The notes beneath the pieces were generated by a model. It ran no database searches. It worked only from the letters and a program-made list of their open reading frames with translations, and had not been told where the DNA came from. Positions 37,838-46,418 of a stretch of 64,000 nt of DNA are shown here, piece by piece. The DNA is from W0P28-013 sp051878315 (lineage in GTDB: Bacteria > Bacteroidota > Bacteroidia > Bacteroidales > Paludibacteraceae): NCBI GenBank assembly GCA_051878315.1, contig JBJEJW010000067.1:1-64000 (forward strand). Direction: 5' to 3'. Position numbers and translations under genes: made by a program. Each line of letters starts with the position of its first letter. The stretch's first letter is position 1.

Positions 37838-39907
37838 TTATTTGACAATTTTCAGTACGCCGTTGTCCGATTTTACAATGTAGATACCGGTGGCAAAATT
37901 ATCAATGTTTATGTCGCCGTTGCCTGTGGTAAGCAGAATGCCGTTGATATTGTAAATTTCCAAATAGCGATTATTGTTATTGTGCACGATGCCGTCAGCA
38001 TAGTACACGTCGTCAAGCGTGATGTGCCGAATAGCCGTATTTGTCCCTATGTAACGATAGAGTTGTATGGGAATCAAAATCGCATTATTGACATCTTGAT
38101 AGTAGCGGAACAGCAATTTGCGGCCGGAGGATGTTTCGTCTATGTTGTAGCGCAGTTTCGAACCATCGGCGCCTATAATATTGACATTCAGGCCGTCCAG
38201 CTCTATTTTGTTCGGCAGAGCGGTGGTGCTTGTCTGCAAACCGTTTATATTGTTATACTCGGTTTCGGCGGCGTTGTAACCGATGAATTTCCCGCCTGCA
38301 CCTTGTATGCTGTAGTTATTAGCGTTTGTGGTGCGAATGTCGAAACTGATAGCCATAGTTTCGCTGTCGGCTACGATGGCTTCGTCGGCAATACTGACCG
38401 TTTTTGTGTTTTTGCTAACATCAAACTCGTTGAGCGATCCGTCGAAAGCGAGGTTGTATTCTTCGCACACAATCAGGTATTTTCCTTCCCAACTTGCAGG
38501 TTCGGCAGTAACTTTTACAAAGTATTCGCCTTCGGTCGGTTGTCCCGATACGACCACTTTGCAACTATCGGCTACGCCATTGTAAGCCGTGGCCACAATG
38601 TATGTTGTGCCGGCACCTACAGCAACGACATATCCGCGTGTGCTGACTGTCGCCACACGCTCATTGCGCGATTCCCACGACACCTCTTTCAAATCGTCGT
38701 CGAGGTCGGCAGGCAACACTGTGGCTGAAAGCGTCGTGTAATCGCCTTTGGCGAATTCCAACAGATGTTCACTGACAATCACCTCTTCGGGCTGCGGTTT
38801 GCTTTTGACTATCACGACACACGAGTCCTGCAATCCCGATACGGTGGCGGCAAAAATGCGGGCTTCGCCGGGCGATTGTGCTTGGGCTACACCGCTGGTG
38901 GCATTGATAGTTACAATGTTGGCATCGCTCGAAGACCATCTAACCTCTTCCACAAACGAACCGTCAGGCAAAAAAGTTACGCCGAATGATTCGGTGTCGA
39001 ATATATTGCCGGGTATGTCGGCCACCATGGTCAGGGTGTCCACCTCTTCGGAATCGATGTTGATGACAATGGCTGTAGCGCCCTGACGCACAGTTACATG
39101 GCAGGTGTCGGTTACGGTGCCGTCGCCGTTCAATACCACGATGTCGGTGGTGCCTTCGGCTTCGGCTGCAACCACGCCGTCGGTTGTAACCGTAGCAATG
39201 GCTTCGTTGAGCGACTTCCACGACAACGTTTCGGTACTGTTGGCCGGATAACGTTTTGCTGCTAATTGTTTGCTGCCGCCAATGGCCAATGTCAACTCTT
39301 TCGGGTCGATAGTTAGGCGTGAACATGGCAGTTCTTTATCGACTGTCCATTTCAGTTTGACATCCCAAATGCGGAAACCACCGTTATCGCCGGCAATGAT
39401 GAAGCCGGTAGTGGCTGTGGGTGTTTCGGGTTTCAGTGTAACGCTTGTTAACCCGGTAACTTCCTGGCGCACAATGCAATTTTCGCCAACGGTGTCCAAC
39501 GCACCATTGTTGAATTGTCCCGGAAAGTTTTCTTTGATAAAATAGATATAGCGTTCGTATTGAACCGGCGTGCCGATGGCGGTAGTGTTGTCGCCGATGG
39601 TCAGCGTGATTTCTTCGATGGGGAAACCGACTTCGGGCAACTGCAACCACGAATAAGGGTCTGACGTAAATTTTTTGAGTTGAATGTACTGCTCAGGCGT
39701 ATCGTTGCTGTGTTGGTTTTTGATGAAACAGCCACTGTATTCAAAACCACGCTCGTCGGTCAATGTCCATGTTTTATAACTTTGTTCTTTGCCTTCGCAG
39801 GCTACAATGTCGGCGTTGGTGAGCATGGTTGAGTCTTGATATGTCTCGAATGCCGATAAAGCGGTACTTGCCAAGCAGGCACACAAAAATAATGTAATTC
39901 TTTTCAT
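37838..39907 (-). CDS. Secreted Big_2-domain protein with T9SS-type C-terminus
   Basis: 689 residues from the ATG at 39907, chosen because it starts the signal peptide (MKRITLFLCACLASTALSA). An N-terminal beta region (to about 200) is followed by three Ig-like Big_2 domains with the typical LTLAIGGSKQLAAK, WSSSDANIVTINATSGVAQA and VSWESRNERVATVSTRGYVV strands. A beta-rich domain (about 460-600) follows, and a C-terminal T9SS-like sorting domain (LEIYNINGILLTTG, then GIYIVKSDNGVLKIVK). It is likely surface-anchored. No catalytic residues are recognised. It is divergent from another T9SS-type protein. Confidence 0.82.
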   Translation of the reverse strand: MKRITLFLCACLASTALSAFETYQDSTMLTNADIVACEGKEQSYKTWTLTDERGFEYSGCFIKNQHSNDTPEQYIQLKKFTSDPYSWLQLPEVGFPIEEITLTIGDNTTAIGTPVQYERYIYFIKENFPGQFNNGALDTVGENCIVRQEVTGLTSVTLKPETPTATTGFIIAGDNGGFRIWDVKLKWTVDKELPCSRLTIDPKELTLAIGGSKQLAAKRYPANSTETLSWKSLNEAIATVTTDGVVAAEAEGTTDIVVLNGDGTVTDTCHVTVRQGATAIVINIDSEEVDTLTMVADIPGNIFDTESFGVTFLPDGSFVEEVRWSSSDANIVTINATSGVAQAQSPGEARIFAATVSGLQDSCVVIVKSKPQPEEVIVSEHLLEFAKGDYTTLSATVLPADLDDDLKEVSWESRNERVATVSTRGYVVAVGAGTTYIVATAYNGVADSCKVVVSGQPTEGEYFVKVTAEPASWEGKYLIVCEEYNLAFDGSLNEFDVSKNTKTVSIADEAIVADSETMAISFDIRTTNANNYSIQGAGGKFIGYNAAETEYNNINGLQTSTTALPNKIELDGLNVNIIGADGSKLRYNIDETSSGRKLLFRYYQDVNNAILIPIQLYRYIGTNTAIRHITLDDVYYADGIVHNNNNRYLEIYNINGILLTTGNGDINIDNFATGIYIVKSDNGVLKIVK

Positions 39908-39937
39908 GATTATTTTATTTAAGGTTATTTCAATTTG

Positions 39938-39945
39938 CAAAAATA
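39938..39945 (-). promoter_or_regulatory. -7 element upstream of the Big_2 protein gene
   Basis: Minus strand TATTTTTG followed by C, a perfect TAnnTTTG, 31 bp before the ATG. No well-spaced -33 is seen. Confidence 0.5.
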
Positions 39946-39985
39946 GTATTTTTTCTTCACAATAATGTTGTTATTGTCTGTTTTT

Positions 39986-40017
39986 GTTGGTCGGTTACAC
40001 ATTATTTTGTATTTTTG
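39986..40017 (+). promoter_or_regulatory. Promoter of the 411-residue secreted protein
   Basis: GTTG at 39986-39989, 20 bp, TATTTTTG at 40010-40017 followed by CACC. The ATG is at 40042. Confidence 0.7.
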
Positions 40018-40041
40018 CACCACATAATAAAAACAAATATC

Positions 40042-41277
40042 ATGAAAAAACTTACAATGTTGATGGCGCTTTGCGTCATGGTGCTTTGTGTGTCGGCCGA
40101 AACGTACACGCGTGTTACGAAATTCGACAAAATCGGAACCAATTTTCAAGACACATTTTTAGTGGTGTGCGAGTACGCCGGCAATGCCTACATTTTCGAT
40201 GGGCAAAACGAAGCTGGTCGCAACTATGTGCTGGTCGAAAATTTTTCGGGCAACCAATTGATTGGCAATTACGCCGATAACGAATGTGTACTGTTGCACA
40301 ATCAGTGGCATGCGTACGACAAACTCTGTTCTATGCTTTGCAAAGGCGATGGTGAACGCGCCGGTGGCTATTATCTCGGGGGCGTTGGAGGCGGCAACGG
40401 CATTCAGTTCTCGAACGGCCAACTTGATGTCGAAATAACGTGGCAAGGAGAATTTGGTATCGATATCGTGTCGAAAACGGGTGGAGGCAAGTTTCAATTC
40501 AACACCGCTGACAAAGTTTTCAAATTCTACAGTCAATCGGAACAAACGCGTCCTGTGCTCTTTGTCAAAGGGAACGGTGGCGACTATGTGGGTGAAGACG
40601 AAACAACTAACATACTCGACATCAATTATGTGCAGGCCGATTTATACGCACGTTATTCCGATTTTTCAAACAATCTCTATTTTTGGGATTTGAGGTTAAA
40701 TCAATCGGAATCCGAAACAACCGTGCCGCGTGTCGAAACATCGATTCAAACCTCGTCGATGACGGCTTTGGCCGGTAACTATTCGCAAACAACGCCAAGT
40801 ACGCAGGCCGGTTGGGCGACAGCAAGTTCGTACATCCAATTCCCCAGCAGCGAAGAAGGTGGCACGCAGGCCAAACTCACCACGCTGGAACTGACATTGA
40901 CGCCGGTCAGTCGCTACGACGAAAAATGGTACAATTACCACATCGTGCTGAACTGCATCGACTCAAACAAAAAACGTTGGAAACTCGACAAGGTATTGCC
41001 GATTGTTTGCACGTTTACCGACCGCGACCCAAACAACCAAAATTATGATTTGGAAACCGACTACGAATATGTGATGGACGAAAATTTGCCGACCGCTATT
41101 ACGTTGGTAGCCGCCGATGCGTTGCAGGTGTACGCTGTCGATGGTATGGTTTATGGTGCCGATAATATGCGCATTTTCAATTTGATCGGCCAAGATGTTA
41201 CCCGTCTAAATGGCTGTTTGAAAGGTATTTATATTGTTCGCATTGACGACAAAACGGCGAAATTGTTGGTGCCGTAA
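40042..41277 (+). CDS. Secreted protein with T9SS-type C-terminal domain, function unknown
   Basis: 411 residues from the ATG that opens the signal peptide (MKKLTMLMALCVMVLCVSA); an upstream in-frame start overlaps the promoter and is rejected. Residues about 20-190 resemble the beta-domain near the C-terminus of the neighbouring Big_2 protein (TKFDKIGTNFQDTFLVVCEY, compared with EPASWEGKYLIVCEEY). The C-terminus (MRIFNLIGQDVTRLNG, then GIYIVRIDDKTAKLLVP) is T9SS sorting-like. No enzymatic motif is seen. The two divergent genes may share this domain by duplication. Confidence 0.78.
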   Translation: MKKLTMLMALCVMVLCVSAETYTRVTKFDKIGTNFQDTFLVVCEYAGNAYIFDGQNEAGRNYVLVENFSGNQLIGNYADNECVLLHNQWHAYDKLCSMLCKGDGERAGGYYLGGVGGGNGIQFSNGQLDVEITWQGEFGIDIVSKTGGGKFQFNTADKVFKFYSQSEQTRPVLFVKGNGGDYVGEDETTNILDINYVQADLYARYSDFSNNLYFWDLRLNQSESETTVPRVETSIQTSSMTALAGNYSQTTPSTQAGWATASSYIQFPSSEEGGTQAKLTTLELTLTPVSRYDEKWYNYHIVLNCIDSNKKRWKLDKVLPIVCTFTDRDPNNQNYDLETDYEYVMDENLPTAITLVAADALQVYAVDGMVYGADNMRIFNLIGQDVTRLNGCLKGIYIVRIDDKTAKLLVP

Positions 41278-41298
41278 TTACACAAAAAATACAGATAA

Positions 41299-41345
41299 AA
41301 CGATAGAGCCGCAACCTTCAGGGTCGCGGCTCTATCGTTCAGTCC
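41299..41345. terminator. Hairpin terminator between convergent genes
   Basis: A 14-bp perfect stem (AACGATAGAGCCGC, 41299-41312, with GCGGCTCTATCGTT, 41326-41339) and a 13-nt loop. The T-rich tail is best on the minus strand, serving pepD. Confidence 0.8.
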
Positions 41346-41353
41346 TTTTAAAG

Positions 41354-42802
41354 TTACAGTGCCTCGAGGACAGCTACCAGCAACTTCCAGAATTTTTCGG
41401 TAGCCGCGATGTTCAACCGCTCGTCGGGCGAATGTACACCACGCATTGTCGGGCCTACCGACACCATATCTAAATGTGGATATTTTTCACTGAATAAACC
41501 GCATTCCAAACCGGCATGTATGGCGCGAATTTTGGCTTTTTGACCGAACAGACGTTCGTACGTAGCGGCGGTCAGTTGCGCCAACGGCGAATGCGGATTG
41601 GGTTTCCAACCGGGATAGCCGTCGCCGTGCGTAACCGTTGCTCCGGCCAAGGCGAACGCACTCTCCACCATGCGTGCAGCATCGTATTTCGACGATTCCA
41701 CCGAACTGCGCTGACTAGTTGTAACCAAAATTTCATCTTCGCCCTGCATTTTCACGGAAGCCAGATTAGTCGATGTTTCAACAAGTCCGGGCATATCGTC
41801 GCACATGCGCAGTACGCCGTGCGGGCAAGCATACAAAGCGTTGAGCAACCGCTCGCTGTCGGCCTTGTCGATGAATTGCTCGGGCATGGATGTCGATTCC
41901 AAATCAATGGTAAAATTGGGTTCGGTAGCCGCCAATTCGGCCTCGACGTCGGCTGCAAATCGGTTGAGTTTCACGCGCAATGTCTCTTTGTATGCCATTG
42001 GTACAGCGGCCACGGCTGTCGCTTCGCGTGCGATGGCGTTGCGCAGATTGCCGCCGTTGAACGAAGCGAGCGCAAGGTCGGTTTCGTGGGCTGTCTGCCA
42101 CAAGAAACGGGTTAGCAATTTATTGGCATTGCCGCGTCCTTTTTCGATGTCGTCGCCGCTATGTCCGCCGGTCAATCCTTTCACTGTGATGCGGAAAGCG
42201 AAATAACCTGCGGGAGCCTTTTGTGGCGTGTAGCGTAACACGGCTGTCGTGTCGATGCCACCGGCACAGCCGATGAAAAATTCGCCGTCATCTTCCGAGT
42301 CGAGGTTGATGAGCATATCGCCGTGCAGAAATCCGTTTTCGAGGGCAAAAGCGCCGGTCAAACCGGTTTCTTCGTCAACGGTGAAGAGGCATTCCAACGG
42401 CCCGTGTTTCACATCGTCGGATACGAGTACCGCCAGAGCGGCCGCCATGCCGATGCCGTTGTCGGCACCAAGTGTCGTACCGCGTGCGCGTACCCATTCG
42501 CCGTCGATGTAGGGCTGTATGGCGTCATTGTCGAAATCGTGTTCGGTGTCACTGTTTTTTTCGCATACCATATCCATGTGGGCTTGCAGCACGATGGCCG
42601 GATGCGATTCGTAACCTGCCGTGGCCGGTTTGCGCATCAATACGTTGCCGGTTTTGTCCGTCAGCGTTTCAAGGTTGTGGTCCTGCCCGAATTTTTGCAG
42701 GAAAGCAATGATTTTTCCTTCGCGTTTCGATGGACGCGGCACTTGGCAGATGTCGGCAAAAATGCGCCAAAGCGTGTTTGGTTGTAATTCTGAAATAGTC
42801 AT
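41354..42802 (-). CDS. pepD: Aminoacyl-histidine dipeptidase (Xaa-His dipeptidase, M20)
   Basis: 482 residues, the usual size. The zinc-binding blocks of M20 metallopeptidases are visible: IVLQAHMDMVCEKN (His and Asp), GTTLGADNGIGMAAALAVL, FTVDEETGLTGA (catalytic Glu pair) and INLDSEDDGEFFIGCAGG. It hydrolyses dipeptides such as carnosine and Xaa-His in the cytoplasm. It is a single gene with its own promoter and a palindrome overlapping the promoter region. Confidence 0.94.
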   Translation of the reverse strand: MTISELQPNTLWRIFADICQVPRPSKREGKIIAFLQKFGQDHNLETLTDKTGNVLMRKPATAGYESHPAIVLQAHMDMVCEKNSDTEHDFDNDAIQPYIDGEWVRARGTTLGADNGIGMAAALAVLVSDDVKHGPLECLFTVDEETGLTGAFALENGFLHGDMLINLDSEDDGEFFIGCAGGIDTTAVLRYTPQKAPAGYFAFRITVKGLTGGHSGDDIEKGRGNANKLLTRFLWQTAHETDLALASFNGGNLRNAIAREATAVAAVPMAYKETLRVKLNRFAADVEAELAATEPNFTIDLESTSMPEQFIDKADSERLLNALYACPHGVLRMCDDMPGLVETSTNLASVKMQGEDEILVTTSQRSSVESSKYDAARMVESAFALAGATVTHGDGYPGWKPNPHSPLAQLTAATYERLFGQKAKIRAIHAGLECGLFSEKYPHLDMVSVGPTMRGVHSPDERLNIAATEKFWKLLVAVLEAL

Positions 42803-42867
42803 ATTTTTTAGTGTATTGATAGTTCGAATTTTAAGATGAAATGCACAATATAGCTCATTTAATAGTG

Positions 42868-42892
42868 CAAAATTATAAAAAATTGCGCAATT
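42868..42892 (-). promoter_or_regulatory. pepD promoter with an overlapping 12-bp palindrome
   Basis: Minus-strand -7 element TAATTTTG at 42875-42868. Six bp upstream lies a perfect palindrome AATTGCGCAATT (42881-42892), placed where RNA polymerase would sit between the -33 and -7 elements. That is a suitable position for a repressor operator. No factor is identified. Confidence 0.45.
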
Positions 42893-42972
42893 CAGTTCTA
42901 AAAATAAGTTAAATATTATAGGTTTGTGTTCGATTTTCGCCGTTTGGTGCTCTATAAGATAATTTTATTCAT

Positions 42973-42980
42973 TATCTTTG
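42973..42980 (+). promoter_or_regulatory. -7 element of the small membrane protein/Skp-like pair
   Basis: TATCTTTG followed by CG, a perfect TAnnTTTG, 16 bp before the GTG start at 42997. Confidence 0.55.
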
Positions 42981-42996
42981 CGAAAAAATTAGTGTT

Positions 42997-43200
42997 GTGG
43001 ACTTGTTCGTGTGTACTTTGGCGTTGGTCGGCGTGGCCGTCTTGCTGTTGGGCGTGAAAGTCTTTTTTGTTAAAGGCGGTCGTTTCCCAAACATACACAT
43101 CGGTGGCAACAAGGCAATGCGTCGGCGCGGCATTTCGTGCGCGACATCGCAAGACCGCGAAGCACAACAAAAGACCGTCGAGTCGTTACATCAAGCATAA
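42997..43200 (+). CDS. Conserved small membrane protein of Bacteroidota
   Basis: 67 residues from a GTG start. A single N-terminal hydrophobic helix (LALVGVAVLLLGVKVFFV) is followed by a conserved-looking motif: GGRFPNIHIGGNKAMRRRGI, then SCATSQDREAQ. I recall near-identical short proteins in many Bacteroidota, without a known function. The GTG at 42997 is the only in-frame start near the promoter. It lies 37 bp upstream of the Skp-like lipoprotein and is probably co-transcribed with it, which suggests an envelope role. Confidence 0.72.
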   Translation: MDLFVCTLALVGVAVLLLGVKVFFVKGGRFPNIHIGGNKAMRRRGISCATSQDREAQQKTVESLHQA

Positions 43201-43237
43201 TTATTTATTCGGAAACAATTTTATAAAACACAAAACA

Positions 43238-43801
43238 ATGAAGAAAATTTTTATTTTTGCGGCAGCGGCGTTGCTGTTTTCCGCGTGTGCCAAATCGAAA
43301 CAATCCTGCGAAGTACAGAGTTTGGAGCCGGTTGCCGGTGCGATTCCGGTGGCTGTTGTCAATGCCGACTCCATCTTTTCGCAATATCAGTTGGCCATAG
43401 AGTTGCGCGAGCAACTGACCAAAAAACAGGAAGATGCCCGCTTGACCGTGAACGAAAAAGCGCGTAAATTGCAAAATGAAATGGTTGATTTTCAGCGTAA
43501 GTTGGAGAATAACGCGTTTTTGAGTCGTGAACGTGCCGAACAGGAAGGGCGTCGTCTGCAGCAAAAAGAGGCTGACCTCCAAGCACTTGATCAGAAACTG
43601 ACACAAGATATTTTGGAAGAGCAGCAACGCTCGAATCTGCGCTTGCGCGATAGCATCGACCGCGCGCTCGAAGTGCTGAACCGCGACGGCAGATACCAAC
43701 TGATTCTATCGACAAGTTCGCTGAACGACAATGTTTTATTTGTTGCGTCGGCATTGGACATTACGGCCGATGTAGTTACTTATCTGAACGATAATTACTA
43801 A
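43238..43801 (+). CDS. OmpH/Skp-family periplasmic chaperone-like lipoprotein
   Basis: 187 residues from the ATG at 43238. The lipobox LFSAC puts the lipid-modified Cys at about 17. Residues about 40-150 carry the Skp/OmpH pattern: IPVAVVNADSIFSQYQLAIE, then a long charged coiled coil (EQLTKKQEDARLTVNEKARK and onwards), then YQLILSTSSLNDNVLF and a DIT(A)DVxxYLN end. Skp proteins hold unfolded outer-membrane proteins in the periplasm. The lipoprotein anchor is typical of several Bacteroidota paralogues. A terminator follows. Confidence 0.86.
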   Translation: MKKIFIFAAAALLFSACAKSKQSCEVQSLEPVAGAIPVAVVNADSIFSQYQLAIELREQLTKKQEDARLTVNEKARKLQNEMVDFQRKLENNAFLSRERAEQEGRRLQQKEADLQALDQKLTQDILEEQQRSNLRLRDSIDRALEVLNRDGRYQLILSTSSLNDNVLFVASALDITADVVTYLNDNY

Positions 43802-43834
43802 ATAGCGTTGTCGTTACGACACCCTAATATATTC

Positions 43835-43864
43835 AGCCGTTCCCGATTGGGTTCGGCTTTTTTT
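43835..43864 (+). terminator. Terminator of the Skp-like gene
   Basis: AGCCG (43835-43839) with CGGCT (43854-43858), plus an inner CCC/GGG pair, followed by seven T residues. Confidence 0.85.
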
Positions 43865-43871
43865 GTGAGGA

Positions 43872-44900
43872 TTAGTCAGACAAAAACGGCATACGCAGAC
43901 TGTCGTCAAGAAAACGGACGTGTATGCCGACGGTGTAGATGTGCGGTTGCAAAGTATGCGGCAGCAGTCGGTTATCGACAAGGCGCGCTGCGTCTTTTTC
44001 GGTTACAATAATGGCTTTTGGCGTAGGTAAAGCGTCAAATTCCCGTTGAATATGTTCAAAATCGGTGGCCGAGAAATTGTGATGGTCGGCAAACGGCATC
44101 GGCGTGATGGTGGCAGCCTGAGGCGTCAGATGGTCGTGCAAGCCTTGTGGCGACACAATGCCTGTAACTACCAGCATGTGCGGTTTGACTATCGCATCAA
44201 ACGGCCACGCGATGCCATTGGTGAAGGCACGTGGCGGCTCGTAGTCGAATGTCGAGAAGCACAGTTGCTGATTGTCGCGCAGTTGCAGGCGCGTGCGCCA
44301 TGCAGCGTGATTTGGAATGTAGTCGGCCGGACATTTGCTGACAATGATGCAATCGGCACGTTGCAAACCATGTTGCGATTCGCGTAAGCGTCCGAGCGGC
44401 AAATAGTCATCGGTATCGGTGGGACGATTGAAATCGACCAAAACAATCGAAAATGACGGTGTTACAAAACGGTGCTGAAAAGCATCGTCGAGCAGAATGA
44501 TGTCGGGCGGCTGTGGCAGTTGCAATAGTTGTTCGATGCCGTGGACGCGTTTTTCGTCAACGGCAATGAGTGTGTCCGGAAATTTGCAGTGCATCTGAAA
44601 CGGTTCGTCGCCGATGTCGCGTGCCGTAGTTTGTGCATCGGCCACGATAAAACCGCGTGTGCGACGTTTGTAGCCACGACTGAGCACCGCTACGCGTTTG
44701 TCGGCGAACTGTCGAATGAGATATTCGGTATGTGGTGTTTTGCCGGTGCCTCCGACCGTGATATTGCCGATACAAACGACCGGGACGTCAAATTGTTTGT
44801 GGCGCAACAAACCATAATCGAAACATTTATTGCGTAAACAAACAATACCGCCAAACACTTTGGCAGGCAGAAGTAAAGCTGTTTTTTTCAGTGTATTCAT
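43872..44900 (-). CDS. lpxK: Tetraacyldisaccharide 4'-kinase LpxK
   Basis: 342 residues. The P-loop region reads VPVVCIGNITVGGTGKTPHTEYL (about 40-62), with the kinase-specific VLSRGYKRRTRGF and the DDAFQHRFV motif. It phosphorylates the 4' position of the lipid A disaccharide precursor at the inner membrane. Its promoter is shared back to back with that of the queuosine operon. Confidence 0.94.
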   Translation of the reverse strand: MNTLKKTALLLPAKVFGGIVCLRNKCFDYGLLRHKQFDVPVVCIGNITVGGTGKTPHTEYLIRQFADKRVAVLSRGYKRRTRGFIVADAQTTARDIGDEPFQMHCKFPDTLIAVDEKRVHGIEQLLQLPQPPDIILLDDAFQHRFVTPSFSIVLVDFNRPTDTDDYLPLGRLRESQHGLQRADCIIVSKCPADYIPNHAAWRTRLQLRDNQQLCFSTFDYEPPRAFTNGIAWPFDAIVKPHMLVVTGIVSPQGLHDHLTPQAATITPMPFADHHNFSATDFEHIQREFDALPTPKAIIVTEKDAARLVDNRLLPHTLQPHIYTVGIHVRFLDDSLRMPFLSD

Positions 44901-44907
44901 CGATGTG

Positions 44908-44939
44908 CAAAGATATAAAAAAGTTGCCGAGGCGACAAA
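44908..44939 (-). promoter_or_regulatory. Promoter of lpxK
   Basis: Minus strand: TTTG at 44939-44936, 20 bp, TATCTTTG at 44915-44908 followed by CAC. This is a full consensus match, immediately upstream of the lpxK ATG at 44900. Confidence 0.8.
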
Positions 44940-44942
44940 TGT

Positions 44943-44974
44943 TTTGGCTGTTTGATTTTTTTTGCGTACCTTTG
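44943..44974 (+). promoter_or_regulatory. Promoter of the yhhQ-queC-queF operon
   Basis: TTTG at 44943-44946, 20 bp, TACCTTTG at 44967-44974. The transcript would begin near 44980 and include the riboswitch-like element before the ATG at 45060. Confidence 0.8.
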
Positions 44975-45023
44975 CGCACGAAATTTATACTTCAGTCTTG
45001 TCCGTATTCTTCGGCAAAAGGCT

Positions 45024-45054
45024 CGTGTGCTTGGTCAACCACGTAAAAAACAAG
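45024..45054 (+). promoter_or_regulatory. Candidate preQ1-I riboswitch in the yhhQ leader
   Basis: P1 is CGTG (45024-45027) with CACG (45040-45043), closing a 12-nt loop TGCTTGGTCAAC. T plus six A follow, then CAAG (45051-45054). The CAAG is perfectly complementary to CTTG inside the loop (45030-45033), giving the H-type pseudoknot of class I preQ1 aptamers. Loop length, the C at loop position 3, the A-rich tail and the order of elements match the known B. subtilis queC aptamer. The pseudoknot ends 5 nt before the ATG, so translational control is likely. It precedes a queuosine precursor transporter and the preQ1 synthesis genes, which fits. Confidence 0.72.
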
Positions 45055-45059
45055 AAAAT

Positions 45060-45728
45060 ATGAAACAAACTGTCTCTATTCCATTCATGATGTTCGGCAT
45101 TTTGTTCAATGTATGCCTGATAACATCTAATCTTTTGGAAACCAAAGTGATAGCATTAGGACCGTTGACATTGACGGCCGGATTGCTTGTGTTTCCGATT
45201 TCGTATATCATCAACGATTGCATTACCGAAGTGTGGGGCTTTCGCAAAGCACGCATTATTATTTGGAGCGGTTTTGCCATGAATTTTTTCGTCGTAGCAT
45301 TGGGTTTGCTGGCTGTGCAGTTGCCGGCGGCTCCGTTTTGGGAGGGCGAAGCGCATTTTAATTTCGTGTTTGGCATGGCGCCGCGCATTGTGGTGGCTTC
45401 GTTGATGGCCTTTGTCGTCGGGTCGTTTTTGAATGCGATAGTGATGAGTCGCATGAAAGTGCGTCACGCGGGGCGTTATTTCTCGTGGCGGGCTATACTG
45501 AGTACCATCGTTGGCGAAACGGCCGATTCGCTCATATTTTTCCCGATTGCTTTCGGCGGATTGATGGCATGGCAGGAATTACTGCGGTTGATGGCGGCAC
45601 AAATCGTGCTGAAAACGCTTTACGAAATGATTGCTTTACCCATAACCATACAGGTTGTAAAAGCGGTAAAACGTTTGGAAGGCAGCGACGTGTACGACAA
45701 CGATATTTCGTATAATGTGTTCAAATAA
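45060..45728 (+). CDS. yhhQ: Queuosine precursor transporter (YhhQ/VUT family)
   Basis: 222 residues from the ATG at 45060, chosen because an upstream in-frame start would lie before the transcript start. There are about six membrane segments, with the family signature FPISYIINDCITEVWGFRKAR, and later GETADSLIFFPIAFGG and LYEMIALPIT. It imports queuine or preQ-type bases. It is the first gene of an operon with queC (27 bp downstream) and queF, and is probably controlled by the upstream aptamer. Confidence 0.9.
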   Translation: MKQTVSIPFMMFGILFNVCLITSNLLETKVIALGPLTLTAGLLVFPISYIINDCITEVWGFRKARIIIWSGFAMNFFVVALGLLAVQLPAAPFWEGEAHFNFVFGMAPRIVVASLMAFVVGSFLNAIVMSRMKVRHAGRYFSWRAILSTIVGETADSLIFFPIAFGGLMAWQELLRLMAAQIVLKTLYEMIALPITIQVVKAVKRLEGSDVYDNDISYNVFK

Positions 45729-45755
45729 ATTGATTATCATTTAATTATCGTTGCG

Positions 45756-46418
45756 ATGAATCACAATACGGCATTAGTGCTTTTCAGTGGCGGGCAGGAC
45801 TCGACCACTTGCCTCTTTTGGGCAAAACAACGCTTCGAAAAAGTGGTGGCGTTGAGTTTTAGATACGGACAAAAGCATCAGCATGAGGTGGATTTAGCAC
45901 GCGAAATCGCGCGTACAGCCGACGTGGAATTTCATGTAACAGACGCCTCGTTCATGGCTGAGTTAGGAAATAATTCGCTGACTAACAGTTCGTTACAGAT
46001 GGACGAAGCAAAGCCGGCCGATCGTTATCCGAACACGTTTGTGCCGGGACGCAATCTGTTTTTCTTGGCCATTGCGGCTGTATTTGCGCGTGAGCGCGGC
46101 ATCAGCCACTTGGTGACGGGCGTTTCGCAGACCGACTTTAGCGGTTATCCCGACTGCCGCGACGCGTTTATCAAATCGATGAATGTAACGCTGAATCTCG
46201 CCATGGACGAACAATTTGTCATACACACACCGCTGATGTGGATCGACAAGGCGCAAACGTGGGCGTTGGCCGACGAACTTGGCGTGTTCGATTTGGTCAG
46301 ATACAAAACCTTGACCTGCTACAACGGCATCGCCGGCGACGGTTGCGGTCATTGTCCGGCATGCAAATTGCGCCGCGAGGGATTGGAACGTTATCTGCAA
46401 ACACAACATAAACAATGA
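45756..46418 (+). CDS. queC: 7-cyano-7-deazaguanine synthase QueC
   Basis: 220 residues. The N-terminal PP-loop SGGQDSTTCLFWA binds ATP. RYGQKHQHEV and FVPGRNLFFLAIAA are family blocks, and the C-terminal zinc site uses the Cys set in LTCYNGIAGDGCGHCPACKL. It makes preQ0 from 7-carboxy-7-deazaguanine. Its end overlaps the queF start by 4 bp (ATGA), showing coupled translation. Confidence 0.95.
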   Translation: MNHNTALVLFSGGQDSTTCLFWAKQRFEKVVALSFRYGQKHQHEVDLAREIARTADVEFHVTDASFMAELGNNSLTNSSLQMDEAKPADRYPNTFVPGRNLFFLAIAAVFARERGISHLVTGVSQTDFSGYPDCRDAFIKSMNVTLNLAMDEQFVIHTPLMWIDKAQTWALADELGVFDLVRYKTLTCYNGIAGDGCGHCPACKLRREGLERYLQTQHKQ

